Positions 8,434 through 18,063 are shown, counted from the first letter of the stretch. The stretch: 64,000 nucleotides of DNA from Mucilaginibacter empetricola (GCF_024808665.1 NZ_JANUBZ010000014.1:1-64000); one strand, 5' to 3'. Numbers and translations: made by a program. The notes: a model not told the origin generated them from the sequence alone.

Positions 8434-9017
8434 AACAGATTGTTTCCTTACCTGAATTAAAGCAATTCAGACTGGTTGGCGGAACCGCACTTTCCTTATT
8501 ATTTGGTCATCGAAAATCAATTGATTTGGATTTATTTACCGATCAACCTCTCGAAAAAGAAATTTTTATCCCGGCATTAGAGGACGCTTTGGGGAAATTA
8601 ATTAGTACAAACGAAAGAAGTAAGAATATTTATCAATGCATTATCCGGGATGTAAAGGTTGATTTTGTTTTTGTCAAAGATCCGTTTTTAAATCCAATAC
8701 AAGTTATAGATGGGATTCCATTTGCAGATACCAAAGATTTAATAGCTTTGAAACTTAATGCGGTAAAAGGCAGAGGCGCTAAAAAGGATTTTTGGGACAT
8801 TGCAAAGTTTTTGCAGTCCTATTCGATGAATGATCTTTTTCAATTTTATCATGATAGATATAATTATGATGATACCTTTGCACTGATTAGATCAATAGTT
8901 TATTTTATTGACGCTGAAGACAATCCGGACCCTGTGAGTTTGGATGGAGCAACCTGGGCAGAAGTAAAAGAGGTTATAATTAGAGGATTTGATGATTACT
9001 ACAAAAAAAAGAAATAA
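8388..9017 (+). CDS. AbiEii/MenT-type nucleotidyltransferase toxin
   Basis: 209-residue member of the nucleotidyltransferase AbiEii/AbiGii (DUF1814) family, toxin component of type IV-like toxin-antitoxin and abortive phage-infection systems; some relatives nucleotidylate tRNA. The core is RLVGGTALSLLFGHRKSIDL (about 28-47) with GG at 31-32 and the DLD metal pair at 46-48. A third acidic position is in VKVDFVFV (Asp92), and the conserved KKDFWDIAKF lies at about 132-141. All four family motifs are present, so it looks intact. It overlaps the preceding gene and stops 6 bases before purA. No phage genes nearby. Confidence 0.88.
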   Translation: MLREETVEPSTLELLKQIVSLPELKQFRLVGGTALSLLFGHRKSIDLDLFTDQPLEKEIFIPALEDALGKLISTNERSKNIYQCIIRDVKVDFVFVKDPFLNPIQVIDGIPFADTKDLIALKLNAVKGRGAKKDFWDIAKFLQSYSMNDLFQFYHDRYNYDDTFALIRSIVYFIDAEDNPDPVSLDGATWAEVKEVIIRGFDDYYKKKK

Positions 9018-10301
<1,284 letters not shown>

Positions 10302-10318
10302 TTTTTAAAACATTTTTT

Positions 10319-10352
10319 TAAAGGCTCCGGATGACGGGGCCTTTTTTGTTTA
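10319..10352 (+). terminator. Terminator after purA
   Basis: AAGGCTCC, a GGATGAC loop, GGGGCCTT (with G-U pairs), then TTTTTT. Lies 20 bases past the purA stop. Confidence 0.8.
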
Positions 10353-10630
10353 ATTATTTCGACTGCCTAACAAACATTATTTTAGAAATATTGTTGCCAA
10401 TCAAAACATTCCCACAAGCTCTATTGTTGCTATTACGGCTTGCAATTCTTTTTAAAATTGTATAGAAATAAAATTTAACCAGGTATTTAATTATCGGTTA
10501 ATATTCGGAGTTATTGTTTTGTTTATATATAGAATAACCGCATTAGTATATACATTATCGGCATTGGTGTAATTAAAAATTTAATTACGTTTTCAATACA
10601 TAAATTGGTGTAATAAAAAAGAAATATACC
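10353..10630. other. AT-rich intergenic stretch before the XRE gene
   Basis: After the purA terminator, about 210 bases are AT-rich without a reading frame or a clear repeat; the last 70 bases hold the repeats listed separately. A TTTG-like motif (TTATTGTTTTG at 10511) does not fit TAnnTTTG exactly. Confidence 0.4.
10563..10614 (+). promoter_or_regulatory. Probable operator: 11-base direct repeat plus 9-base palindrome
   Basis: ATTGGTGTAAT occurs at 10563-10573 and again at 10604-10614, exactly 41 bases apart (about four helical turns). Overlapping the first copy is a perfect inverted repeat GTAATTAAA / TTTAATTAC (10569-10577 and 10580-10588). The second copy ends 16 bases before the XRE start codon. 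Position and symmetry suggest an autoregulatory site, which is inference. Confidence 0.5.
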
Positions 10631-10852
10631 ATGGGCATTGGCACTACCTTAAAAAAAATCAGGCTAAATAACAAATACTCGCAACAGTATGTAGCTGACC
10701 ATTTGAATATTAGCCGTAAAACTTACAACAACTGGGAAAACAATAAAACAGATCTTACTTTGCAGAAATGCGACAAGATTTGTGAGTTGTATAGCATCAG
10801 AATTAGCAGGCTGATTGAATATCACTTTAAAAATGTGACATCAATAAATTAA
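10631..10852 (+). CDS. Small XRE-family HTH regulator
   Basis: 73 residues, almost only a Cro/CI-type helix-turn-helix: IGTTLKKIRLNNKYSQQYVA, DHLNISRKTYNNWENNKTDL (recognition helix about 28-44), then LQKCDKICELYSIRISRLIE. There is no sensor or protease domain, so it is a stand-alone DNA-binding protein. It has no toxin partner; the next gene, 30 bases on, is pabB. The direct repeats and palindrome just upstream are candidate binding sites. Could be a phage or TA relic, but no such neighbours are seen. Confidence 0.85.
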   Translation: MGIGTTLKKIRLNNKYSQQYVADHLNISRKTYNNWENNKTDLTLQKCDKICELYSIRISRLIEYHFKNVTSIN

Positions 10853-10870
10853 AAGTACGGGCAAGCTTGT

Positions 10871-10878
10871 TATTTTTG
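10871..10878 (+). promoter_or_regulatory. -7 element TATTTTTG 4 bases before the pabB GTG
   Basis: Exact TAnnTTTG. The GTG start codon at 10883 is only 4 bases downstream, so transcription from here would begin at or inside the start codon. The same geometry occurs at gpmI and murI. Confidence 0.45.
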
Positions 10879-10882
10879 CAGG

Positions 10883-12166
10883 GTGATAAAACACATTACC
10901 GATCTGCAAACATTCAAAAACAAAGCTTTACAATGGGCGTCGTCTTTTAATGTTTTCTGTTATCTTGATTCCAACAATTTTACAGATCCTTATTCAAAAT
11001 TCGATACCTTAATTGCCATTGATGCAAGAGATGAGGTGGTAAGCCTTGCAGGCAACGCCTATAGCAAATTAGAACAGTTTCGTAAAGAGCATCCCGGATG
11101 GATTACCGGCTTTTTGGGTTATGACCTTAAAAACGAAACAGAGCAACTACTATCCCAAAATGCCGATCACCTTCAATTTCCTGATCTCTATTTCTTCGCG
11201 CCCCGATATCTCGTTTTAATTAAAGGTAACATAGTAGAAATAATTGCCGATGACCCGGCATTTGTGTTACAATCAATTGAATCACAAAGCTTGTACTCCA
11301 CCGCGGAGATGCCTCCAGTAAACGTTAACCAACGTTTCAGCAAAGCAACATATTTAAATACCGTCGAAAAAATAAAGAATCACATTAATCGCGGTGATAT
11401 TTATGTAACCAATTTTTGTCAGGAGTTTTTTGCAGAAAATGCAGTTATTGATCCTCTGGCAGTTTTTTCGAGATTAAATGAAATATCTCCTAACCCCTTT
11501 GCTGCTTTCTTTAAGTGGCATCATCACTACATTCTTTGCGCAACACCCGAACGCTTTTTAGCTAAAAGAGGCGATAAATTGATATCCCAACCAATTAAAG
11601 GAACCGCCAAAAGAGGGAGGGACAATGCCGATGACGAGCTAATTAAAGCCCAGCTGCGCGGAACAGTTAAAGAGCTGCAGGAAAATGTAATGATAGTTGA
11701 CCTGGTACGGAATGATCTCACCAAATCGGCCAAACAGGGTACTGTACAAACGGAAGAGTTGTTTGGCGTCTACAGCTTTAAACTGGTGCACCAAATGATA
11801 TCTACCGTTATTTGCCAGCTGGATCAAAATATATCGGCCATACAGGCCGTAAAAAACACCTTCCCCATGGGCAGCATGACAGGTGCACCCAAAATAAGTG
11901 CCATGCAGTTGATGGAACAATACGAGCAAAGCCGACGGGGTGTTTATTCAGGCGCTATAGGGTATTTTAGTGCCGATGATGACTTTGATTTTAATGTAGT
12001 TATACGCAGTATTTTGTACAATCAGCAAAACAAATATTTATCATTCCAGGCCGGCAGTGCCATTACCTATCATGCCGATGCCGAAAGCGAATATGAAGAA
12101 TGTTTGCTTAAGGTACAGGGAATTATGGAAGCGTTGGGGCAGCTAAAATCTTCTCTCCCATCCTAA
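10883..12166 (+). CDS. pabB: Aminodeoxychorismate synthase component I
   Basis: Chorismate-binding enzyme, 427 residues, TrpE/PabB family. It aminates chorismate to 4-amino-4-deoxychorismate for folate synthesis. The C-terminal catalytic domain shows INRGDIYVTNFCQEF, PERFLAKRGDKLISQPIKGT (the PIKGT motif is typical of PabB), ENVMIVDLVRNDL, TFPMGSMTGAPKISAM and AGSAITYHADAESEYEECLLK. The short length and the PIKGT lysine favour PabB over anthranilate synthase. No pabA is adjacent. The start is GTG at 10883. The 3' end overlaps the convergent DUF2071 gene by 44 bases. Confidence 0.88.
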   Translation: MIKHITDLQTFKNKALQWASSFNVFCYLDSNNFTDPYSKFDTLIAIDARDEVVSLAGNAYSKLEQFRKEHPGWITGFLGYDLKNETEQLLSQNADHLQFPDLYFFAPRYLVLIKGNIVEIIADDPAFVLQSIESQSLYSTAEMPPVNVNQRFSKATYLNTVEKIKNHINRGDIYVTNFCQEFFAENAVIDPLAVFSRLNEISPNPFAAFFKWHHHYILCATPERFLAKRGDKLISQPIKGTAKRGRDNADDELIKAQLRGTVKELQENVMIVDLVRNDLTKSAKQGTVQTEELFGVYSFKLVHQMISTVICQLDQNISAIQAVKNTFPMGSMTGAPKISAMQLMEQYEQSRRGVYSGAIGYFSADDDFDFNVVIRSILYNQQNKYLSFQAGSAITYHADAESEYEECLLKVQGIMEALGQLKSSLPS

Positions 12167-12863
12167 CACTAATTTCTGATCCATTGGCAAAAAATGCAGA
12201 ATAAGGTTTGGCCGTTAAGTATGGCACAAAGGCATCGCCGTATAAAGTTTTCACATCGGCCTCAAAAATACAATCTTTCACTTTTGCTACCTGCCATGAA
12301 ACATGCTCAACCTGGTACTCGGTTGTTTTATTGCTATTGATACGGTTATAGCCCCAGTAATGCTCGAAAATAAATTCTTCGTGACTTCCCGGCTCAATAT
12401 TTTCAAATTGATTGCTTACCGTTGCACCCAATTTATTCCAGGCACCGTCTAATTTCCATTGATATAAAAATTCGGTGTGGTTATCTTCCTTCAGAGTAAC
12501 AGAATGCTGCATGGGCAGCGCGGAATATTTTTCGTGATATAGATTATTGGCGATAAAGGCAATAATACTTTTTGGTACTATTTCGCTAACAAATACGGCA
12601 CCACGTTTCCATTCTTTTCCATTAAAATGCTTTACGTAAAAACGCAGGTTTACCTCTTCAAAATTGATGTGAAATGGCCATCTCACGCCTAAAACGCGGG
12701 TATCAATAAACATAAAACCTACCATGCTTACCAACGTTTTGTCTTGCCAGATATCCAATACGGTGCCGGCAGGTAAATAAGGTTTTAATATTTCCGGATC
12801 AACCTGATAATTGAGCATTAACAGATTTTTCCATTGTGCTTTTAAAAATCTGCTTTTTTGCAT
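12123..12863 (-). CDS. DUF2071 (YqjF-like) protein
   Basis: 246-residue cytoplasmic protein of the DUF2071/YqjF family (acetoacetate decarboxylase-like beta fold). The typical opening is FLKAQWKNLLMLNYQVDPE with LKPYLPAGTVLDIW, then LVSMVGFMF and INFEEVNLRFYVKH. No catalytic residues or substrate are established for this family. The last 44 bases overlap the end of pabB on the other strand, so the C-terminal residues EKILAAPTLP are encoded opposite pabB's last codons. No promoter element was found upstream. Confidence 0.8.
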   Translation of the reverse strand: MQKSRFLKAQWKNLLMLNYQVDPEILKPYLPAGTVLDIWQDKTLVSMVGFMFIDTRVLGVRWPFHINFEEVNLRFYVKHFNGKEWKRGAVFVSEIVPKSIIAFIANNLYHEKYSALPMQHSVTLKEDNHTEFLYQWKLDGAWNKLGATVSNQFENIEPGSHEEFIFEHYWGYNRINSNKTTEYQVEHVSWQVAKVKDCIFEADVKTLYGDAFVPYLTAKPYSAFFANGSEISVRMGEKILAAPTLP

Positions 12864-12910
12864 AAAGTGTTCAAGAAAGTTTTGCGAAACCGTTAAACAC
12901 CTAAACAGAT

Positions 12911-13579
12911 TTAGCTGGTGCGTTTTCCGGTATCAGGTATTTTTTTTTTGAACAGGTTTACCCGCGATTCTTTACCTTTTAACAGCCGCTCTATATTTTT
13001 TTGATGGGTAACCAATATCAATGCGCAAATGCACATACCATAAATAATTACCGATTTAATATATACCGGAAACACAAAAGTAACCCCCAGCAGGTAAGTA
13101 AAGCCTGCAATTATTGAACTGAGCGATACATAACGGGTAATTAACAGCACCACTATAAACACGCCCACACAAAGCAAAGCCGAATGCAGGTTAACGGCCA
13201 GCACCATCCCGAACAATGTCGCTACGCCTTTTCCGCCCCTGAAGCCGGCAAATATGGGAAACAAATGTCCCATTACTGCCGCAATGCCCAGGGCAAGCTC
13301 ATAATTGGTATAAGCAATTGAATTGTATGCCCCTGTGGTTGAAACACCGATAAAATAAACCAAATTGGTTGCTGTCCAGCCTTTTAAAATATCTAACAAC
13401 ATAACCGGGATACCGGCTTTTTTGCCCAGCACCCTGAATGTATTTGTGGCCCCGGCGTTGCCGCTGCCATATTCGCGCACATCAACCCCATAAAAAGCCT
13501 GACCAATCCACACAGCTGTTGGTATTGACCCGCATAAATAGGCCATAATAAGCGCCGAAACCGAATAGATGGTAATCAT
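12911..13579 (-). CDS. plsY: Glycerol-3-phosphate acyltransferase PlsY
   Basis: Integral membrane enzyme (222 residues, five to seven predicted membrane helices) that transfers acyl from acyl-phosphate to glycerol-3-phosphate, the first step of phospholipid synthesis. The three PlsY motifs are visible: CGSIPTAVWIGQ, YGSGNAGATNTFRVLGKKAG and FAGFRGGKGVATLFG. The basic C-terminal tail (GKESRVNLFKKKIPDTGKRTS) is longer than needed but unremarkable. It lies 106 bases after nadC on the same strand and may be cotranscribed. Confidence 0.93.
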   Translation of the reverse strand: MITIYSVSALIMAYLCGSIPTAVWIGQAFYGVDVREYGSGNAGATNTFRVLGKKAGIPVMLLDILKGWTATNLVYFIGVSTTGAYNSIAYTNYELALGIAAVMGHLFPIFAGFRGGKGVATLFGMVLAVNLHSALLCVGVFIVVLLITRYVSLSSIIAGFTYLLGVTFVFPVYIKSVIIYGMCICALILVTHQKNIERLLKGKESRVNLFKKKIPDTGKRTS

Positions 13580-13685
13580 ATTACCGCAATAATAGTAAAA
13601 TATTTTAGTGATTAACGGTTACTGGTAAAAGGATTTTACTTCATCAGGATTGGTTAAAATGACTGATGATTGGTAATATTCTTTA

Positions 13686-14540
13686 TTACTCTTTTACAAT
13701 AACCGCTTTTAAACTAAGGTCCAAACTCTTAACCGAATGCGTTAGCGCACCTACCGAAATATAATCAACGCCACAATCCGCATATTGGCGAATATTGTCA
13801 ATCGTTATACCTCCCGATGCTTCTGTTTCAAATTTATTATCAATAATTTTAACTGCTTTGCGCAGTTCGTCAAACTCAAAGTTATCCAGCAATATACGGT
13901 TTATACCACCTGTTTGCAAAACCTGCTGCAATTCATCGAGGTTTCTTACTTCAATCTCAATTTGCAGGTTTTTGTTTTTAGCAGCCAGATATTGATGGGT
14001 ATTTTCAATAGCCTGCCTTATACCGCCCGAGTAATCAACATGATTATCTTTTATCAATATCATATCGTACAAACCAAACCGGTGGTTTACACCTCCGCCA
14101 ATGCGCACTGCCCATTTTTCAAGGTAGCGTAATCCGGGAGTAGTTTTGCGGGTATCCAAAACCTTTGTTTTTGTACCCTTCAGCAAATCAACGATACGGT
14201 GTGTTGTAGTAGCAATACCGCTCATACGCTGCATGCAATTAAGTACCAGTCGTTCTGCCTTTAAAATGCTCTTTGCATCACCTTCGGCTTCCAGAACAAT
14301 GTCACCGGGTTTAATGGCGGCTCCATCGTTTAAAAGAACGGTGACCTTAAGCGTTTTGTCAACAACCCTGAATATCTCTAAGGCCAGCTCAACACCCGCT
14401 AAAATGCCGGTATCTTTTACCAATAACTTTGCTTTACCTTTTGTACCGGCCGGGATAGTTGCCAATGAAGTGTGATCGCCATCGCCAACATCTTCACTAA
14501 GTGAATTTATTATAAACTGATCAATGATTATTTTGTCCAA
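13686..14540 (-). CDS. nadC: Nicotinate-nucleotide pyrophosphorylase (quinolinate phosphoribosyltransferase)
   Basis: 284 residues. It converts quinolinate and PRPP to nicotinate mononucleotide, CO2 and PPi in de novo NAD synthesis. Motifs are EDVGDGDHTSLATIP, LNCMQRMSGIATTTHRIVD, TRKTTPGLRYLEKWAVRIGG (quinolinate-binding Arg/Lys), HRFGLYDMILIKDNH and EASGGITIDNIRQYADCGVD. The predicted start is a TTG at 14538-14540; no in-frame ATG exists before the conserved region, and the length fits. nadA and nadB are not in the window. Follows the DUF4783 gene on the same strand. Confidence 0.93.
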   Translation of the reverse strand: MDKIIIDQFIINSLSEDVGDGDHTSLATIPAGTKGKAKLLVKDTGILAGVELALEIFRVVDKTLKVTVLLNDGAAIKPGDIVLEAEGDAKSILKAERLVLNCMQRMSGIATTTHRIVDLLKGTKTKVLDTRKTTPGLRYLEKWAVRIGGGVNHRFGLYDMILIKDNHVDYSGGIRQAIENTHQYLAAKNKNLQIEIEVRNLDELQQVLQTGGINRILLDNFEFDELRKAVKIIDNKFETEASGGITIDNIRQYADCGVDYISVGALTHSVKSLDLSLKAVIVKE

Positions 14541-14643
14541 ACCTCGTTGCTTTAAAGCCCAAAAGTAAAAACAATTTTCGTTGTGTCCATAATCAATAAC
14601 TTATAGTGTATGGTTTTATTTCAGAAGGGACAGATATTACCCG

Positions 14644-14698
14644 ACTATGAACTATGAACCACCGACCTAATGATCAATGACATAATGACTAATGACCC
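14644..14698. repeat. Heptamer word array, ACTATGA / AATGACN type
   Basis: ACTATGA, ACTATGA, ACCACCG (14644-14664) followed by AATGATC, AATGACAT, AATGACT, AATGACC (14669-14697). The 20 bases AATGACATAATGACTAATGA at 14676-14695 recur exactly at 24776-24795. The GACTATGAAC words recur at 52988-53017. Lies between the DUF4783 stop and nadC. Confidence 0.75.
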
Positions 14699-14702
14699 AA
14701 AC

Positions 14703-15101
14703 TTACTTCACTTTCTCCGTTTCTATCCGCATTTCTATCAACTCCAGCTTGCCGTCGGTTTGTTTCAGGGTATAGGCTATGCGATAAGCACCCTTGTCGG
14801 TGTACAAAATAATCACCCCGAAGTTATAATTGGGATTTGAATTTACTTTATGAAGCAGTTTTATTGATTTGGGCTTATTTTCGCTAAAAAACTTATTTAA
14901 AACAATTTCTGCCTGGGTACGCGAGTAAACATTTTCTTCGTTTAAAACGGAGATCTCCACGCTTGGCGCAAACATACCGGCCAGTTCGTGCACATCACTC
15001 TGTTTAATTAACGACGCTACTTTCTCAATAGGGTCGGCAAACAAAATCACGGGCACCAGGCATAACACCGAAAGTAATAGCAGGTAAGGTAACTTCATCA
15101 T
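14703..15101 (-). CDS. DUF4783 exported protein
   Basis: 132 residues with a signal peptide (MMKLPYLLLLSVLCLVPVIL then FADP). The mature part has the NTF2-like pattern of DUF4783: IEKVASLIKQSDVHELAGMF, SVEISVLNEENVYSRTQAE, IVLNKFFSENKPKSIKLLH and a strand-rich C-terminus (AYRIAYTLKQTDGKLELIEM). Function unknown. It is commonly found next to nadC in Sphingobacteriaceae, as here. Predicted periplasmic. A near-match to the -7 element (AACCTTTG, plus-strand 15136-15143) lies 34 bases upstream. Confidence 0.83.
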   Translation of the reverse strand: MMKLPYLLLLSVLCLVPVILFADPIEKVASLIKQSDVHELAGMFAPSVEISVLNEENVYSRTQAEIVLNKFFSENKPKSIKLLHKVNSNPNYNFGVIILYTDKGAYRIAYTLKQTDGKLELIEMRIETEKVK

Positions 15102-15340
15102 AATTAAAAAGACAATGAGAAAAAACAGACGTTACAAAGGTTTCGACATTCGATTATAGCTAAAATATAGCATAACTAACGTCGTAAACTTTCAACAATC
15201 ATCAATATATCAAATTATTTATATGTATTTTTTCTTTGAGTTTGGGGCACTAACTCAATTATTAGCTTCAAAAGTGCAAATCAACACCCGGGCACAGGGC
15301 ATTAAATAAATTATAATGCACCATATTACAACGTTGCTTT

Positions 15341-15348
15341 TATATTTG
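15341..15348 (+). promoter_or_regulatory. -7 element TATATTTG 4 bases before the gpmI GTG
   Basis: Exact TAnnTTTG with the GTG start codon at 15353, four bases on. The transcript would carry almost no 5' leader. No -33 TTTG at 19-21 bases. The rest of 15102-15340 shows no gene. Confidence 0.45.
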
Positions 15349-15352
15349 CATT

Positions 15353-16876
15353 GTGGAAAAACATAAAAAAATCGCATTAATAATACTCGACGGCTGGGGA
15401 TACGGTCGTAATGATGAGTCAAACGCTATTGTAGCGGCACATACACCGTTCTTCGATTCGCTGATTGCCAACTATCCAAACTCCAAATTGGAAGCATCAG
15501 GAACAGCGGTAGGCTTACCCGCCGGCCAAATGGGAAACTCAGAAGTTGGCCACATGAACTTAGGCGCGGGCCGTGTAGTATACCAGGAACTTGGCCGCAT
15601 ACACAAAGCGGTTGATGATAATGAACTACCAACTAACCCGGTATTAAAAGAAGCTTTTGAATATGCCAAACAAAGTGGCAAAAAGGTGCATTTTATAGGT
15701 CTTGTTTCCGATGGAGGCGTACACTCGCACATCAGGCACATCAAGGGCCTGTGCGATGCCGCTGCTGTTTATAATCTGGATAAAGTATTTGTACACGCTT
15801 TTTTAGACGGGCGCGATACCGACCCTAAATCGGGCCTGGGTTTTATAACCGAACTGGAAGAGCATATTAAAGGATCCAACGCAAAATTAGCATCGGCAAT
15901 TGGCCGCTATTATGCAATGGACCGTGATAACCGTTGGGAAAGGGTTAAATTAGCTTATGACCTGATGGTTAACGGCGAGGGAGAAGCAACCACAAGCATT
16001 ACGCAATCTATTAAAGAATCATATTTAAAAGATGTTACCGATGAGTTTGTAAAACCTATTGTTGGGGTTGATGCCAACGGTAATCCAATAGCTGTTATTG
16101 AAGAAGGCGATGTGGTAATCTGCTTTAACTTCAGAACCGACAGGGGCCGCGAAATTACCATTGCATTAACGCAAAAGGCATTTCCTGAATATAATATGCA
16201 TCCGCTTAACCTGCATTATATCACCATGACACCGTACGACGAAACATTTAAAAATGTAAAGGTGGTGTTTGATAAGGATGATTTAACCGAAACACTTGGC
16301 GAGGTTTTGCAGGATGCAGGCAAAAACCAGATCCGTATTGCCGAAACTGAAAAGTACCCACATGTTACCTTTTTCTTTTCGGGCGGACGTGAAAAAGAGT
16401 TTACTAACGAGAGACGCCTATTAGTACCATCGCCAAAAGTAGCAACCTACGATTTGCAGCCCGAAATGAGTGCCGAAGGTATCCGCGATGCCATTATCCC
16501 GGAACTAAAAAGCGGATGGGCCGATTTTATAGCCTTAAACTTTGCTAATACTGATATGGTTGGCCACACCGGTGTATTCAGCGCTGTTATAAAAGCCGCC
16601 GAAACTGCCGATGCCTGCACCAAAGCCGTTGTTGAAACTGGCTTAGCCAATGGTTATTCGTTTATTATTATTGCCGACCATGGCAATGCCGATTATATGA
16701 TAAATGATGATGGATCGCCAAATACGGCACATACTACCAACCTGGTACCATGTATTATTATTGATAGCGATGTAAAACAGGTAAAAGACGGTAAGCTGGG
16801 CGATATTGCGCCAACAGTATTGCATTTACTTGGTGTTGCTATCCCTGAAAAAATGACCGGGAATGTATTGGTATAA
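15353..16876 (+). CDS. gpmI: 2,3-bisphosphoglycerate-independent phosphoglycerate mutase
   Basis: 507-residue two-domain metalloenzyme of the alkaline phosphatase superfamily that interconverts 3- and 2-phosphoglycerate in glycolysis. ALIILDGWGYG carries the first metal Asp. GQMGNSEVGHMNLGAGRVVY holds the catalytic Ser (phosphoserine). HAFLDGRDTDPKSG, RYYAMDRDNRWERV, NFRTDRGREIT, ANTDMVGHTG and IADHGNADYM complete the metal and substrate sites. The start is GTG with a -7 element immediately before it. The next gene overlaps its last 14 bases. Confidence 0.96.
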   Translation: MEKHKKIALIILDGWGYGRNDESNAIVAAHTPFFDSLIANYPNSKLEASGTAVGLPAGQMGNSEVGHMNLGAGRVVYQELGRIHKAVDDNELPTNPVLKEAFEYAKQSGKKVHFIGLVSDGGVHSHIRHIKGLCDAAAVYNLDKVFVHAFLDGRDTDPKSGLGFITELEEHIKGSNAKLASAIGRYYAMDRDNRWERVKLAYDLMVNGEGEATTSITQSIKESYLKDVTDEFVKPIVGVDANGNPIAVIEEGDVVICFNFRTDRGREITIALTQKAFPEYNMHPLNLHYITMTPYDETFKNVKVVFDKDDLTETLGEVLQDAGKNQIRIAETEKYPHVTFFFSGGREKEFTNERRLLVPSPKVATYDLQPEMSAEGIRDAIIPELKSGWADFIALNFANTDMVGHTGVFSAVIKAAETADACTKAVVETGLANGYSFIIIADHGNADYMINDDGSPNTAHTTNLVPCIIIDSDVKQVKDGKLGDIAPTVLHLLGVAIPEKMTGNVLV

Positions 16877-17417
16877 AACTACAAAATGGACGGGCTTTGC
16901 ATGGTTTTGCGGCATTGTACTTTGCTGCAGCTCATGCAAGCCCGACATTAAAGAAACCGGCGCAACTTTAAAATATTTTGACCTTAAAGGTTTTTTTAAT
17001 GCCGATACCGCCCATTTGAATAAACTGAACCCGGCGGTAACCAAAACGGTGGCCCACAATGGCGACAGCCAGACCAAAAAGGTCAAAATTGATAACTGGG
17101 GCCGCGAGCTGGGCCTTTTTATAGATGCCGATATTAACAAACCAGCCTGGCAAAACAGTTATACCGTAAGTTCTGATAGTTCTACCTTAATTTATACTAC
17201 AAAAGACCTGTCGCTAAAAATGGTCGAAATGATTATAAAGCACGATAAGCAAAAGATAAAGTGGATAATGATACTTAACCACACGTCGAACATGCTTTAT
17301 ACCACTACCGAGCAATTATCCTATTACCCAGATTCGCTTTATTTAATAGAAAAAAGACAGCATGTGCGGTTAATGGGCAATAATTATTATCGGATTGAGG
17401 GGAAAATTGAGCGGTAA
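16863..17417 (+). CDS. Predicted lipoprotein, unknown family
   Basis: 184 residues, start ATG inside the last codons of gpmI (14-base overlap), so translationally coupled. The N-terminus WTGFAWFCGIVLCCSSCKPD is a lipoprotein signal with the lipobox LCCSSC, so a periplasm-facing lipid-anchored protein is expected. The body is beta-rich with no recognised domain. The pattern (AWQNSYTVSSDSSTLIYTTK, YYPDSLYLIEKRQHVRLMGN) suggests a small beta-barrel-like or lipocalin-like fold, which is only an impression. Its link to glycolysis is positional. Confidence 0.75.
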   Translation: MYWYKTTKWTGFAWFCGIVLCCSSCKPDIKETGATLKYFDLKGFFNADTAHLNKLNPAVTKTVAHNGDSQTKKVKIDNWGRELGLFIDADINKPAWQNSYTVSSDSSTLIYTTKDLSLKMVEMIIKHDKQKIKWIMILNHTSNMLYTTTEQLSYYPDSLYLIEKRQHVRLMGNNYYRIEGKIER

Positions 17418-17433
17418 CAAATTGGAATTTCGC

Positions 17434-18063
17434 TTACCGGTGTGCAAGCACCTCATCTAATTTCAGTTTCGACTGATCAATGAGTGACGAAATATCGGTC
17501 CGGTTGGGGTTATCGGCCAAAACCTTTTCAAAATCTGCAATAGAAGCTTTTAAAGAATTAATACCCCGGTTTTTATCGTAGTATTTGCCGGTAGTTTGCA
17601 ATTTAAATAGCCCGTATTCACGGTAAGCAATGCCACGCGTTTGGTAATATTTGTTCTGGGTATCGTTGGGATTAATGGAGATCGCTTTCGTGAGGTCGTA
17701 AATTGCCCCAAGCAGGCATTTCTCTTTATCCGCAGGCGAAAGCGCATTGTCCTTACCTAAATAGCTCTTATCCCGGGCACGGTAATAATAGGCCGTAGCA
17801 TCAGTCGGGTTTATCGAAATTTCTTTGGTGTAAGCAGCTATTGATTTTTTGTAGTTTTCGCTGTGATAGTACGAATACCCCAGCATCCACAAAGCATTTG
17901 CATTGGTTGAGTCAATTAAACAAGCTTTTTCAAGCTGTGCCACGGCGGCTTTAAAATCGCCGTCCATTAACGCTTCCTGCCCCAATTTCACGTACGCATT
18001 TTGTGCATAGGTGTTTTCAAGCGAAGAAAGAATCAGGAAGGATATAATAACCGATAACTTCAT
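17434..18063 (-). CDS. Exported TPR-repeat protein
   Basis: 209 residues from the preferred start (MKLSVIISFLILSSLENTYAQ gives a clean signal peptide); an upstream in-frame codon at 18096 adds 11 residues in front of it. Three to four tetratricopeptide repeats follow: GQEALMDGDFKAAVAQLEKA, ALWMLGYSYYHSENYKKSIA, AYTKEISINPTDATAYYYRA and AIYDLTKAISINPNDTQNKY. TPR proteins serve as protein-protein scaffolds; the partner is unknown. Convergent with the lipoprotein gene, with a 16-base gap. Confidence 0.85.
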   Translation of the reverse strand: MKLSVIISFLILSSLENTYAQNAYVKLGQEALMDGDFKAAVAQLEKACLIDSTNANALWMLGYSYYHSENYKKSIAAYTKEISINPTDATAYYYRARDKSYLGKDNALSPADKEKCLLGAIYDLTKAISINPNDTQNKYYQTRGIAYREYGLFKLQTTGKYYDKNRGINSLKASIADFEKVLADNPNRTDISSLIDQSKLKLDEVLAHR

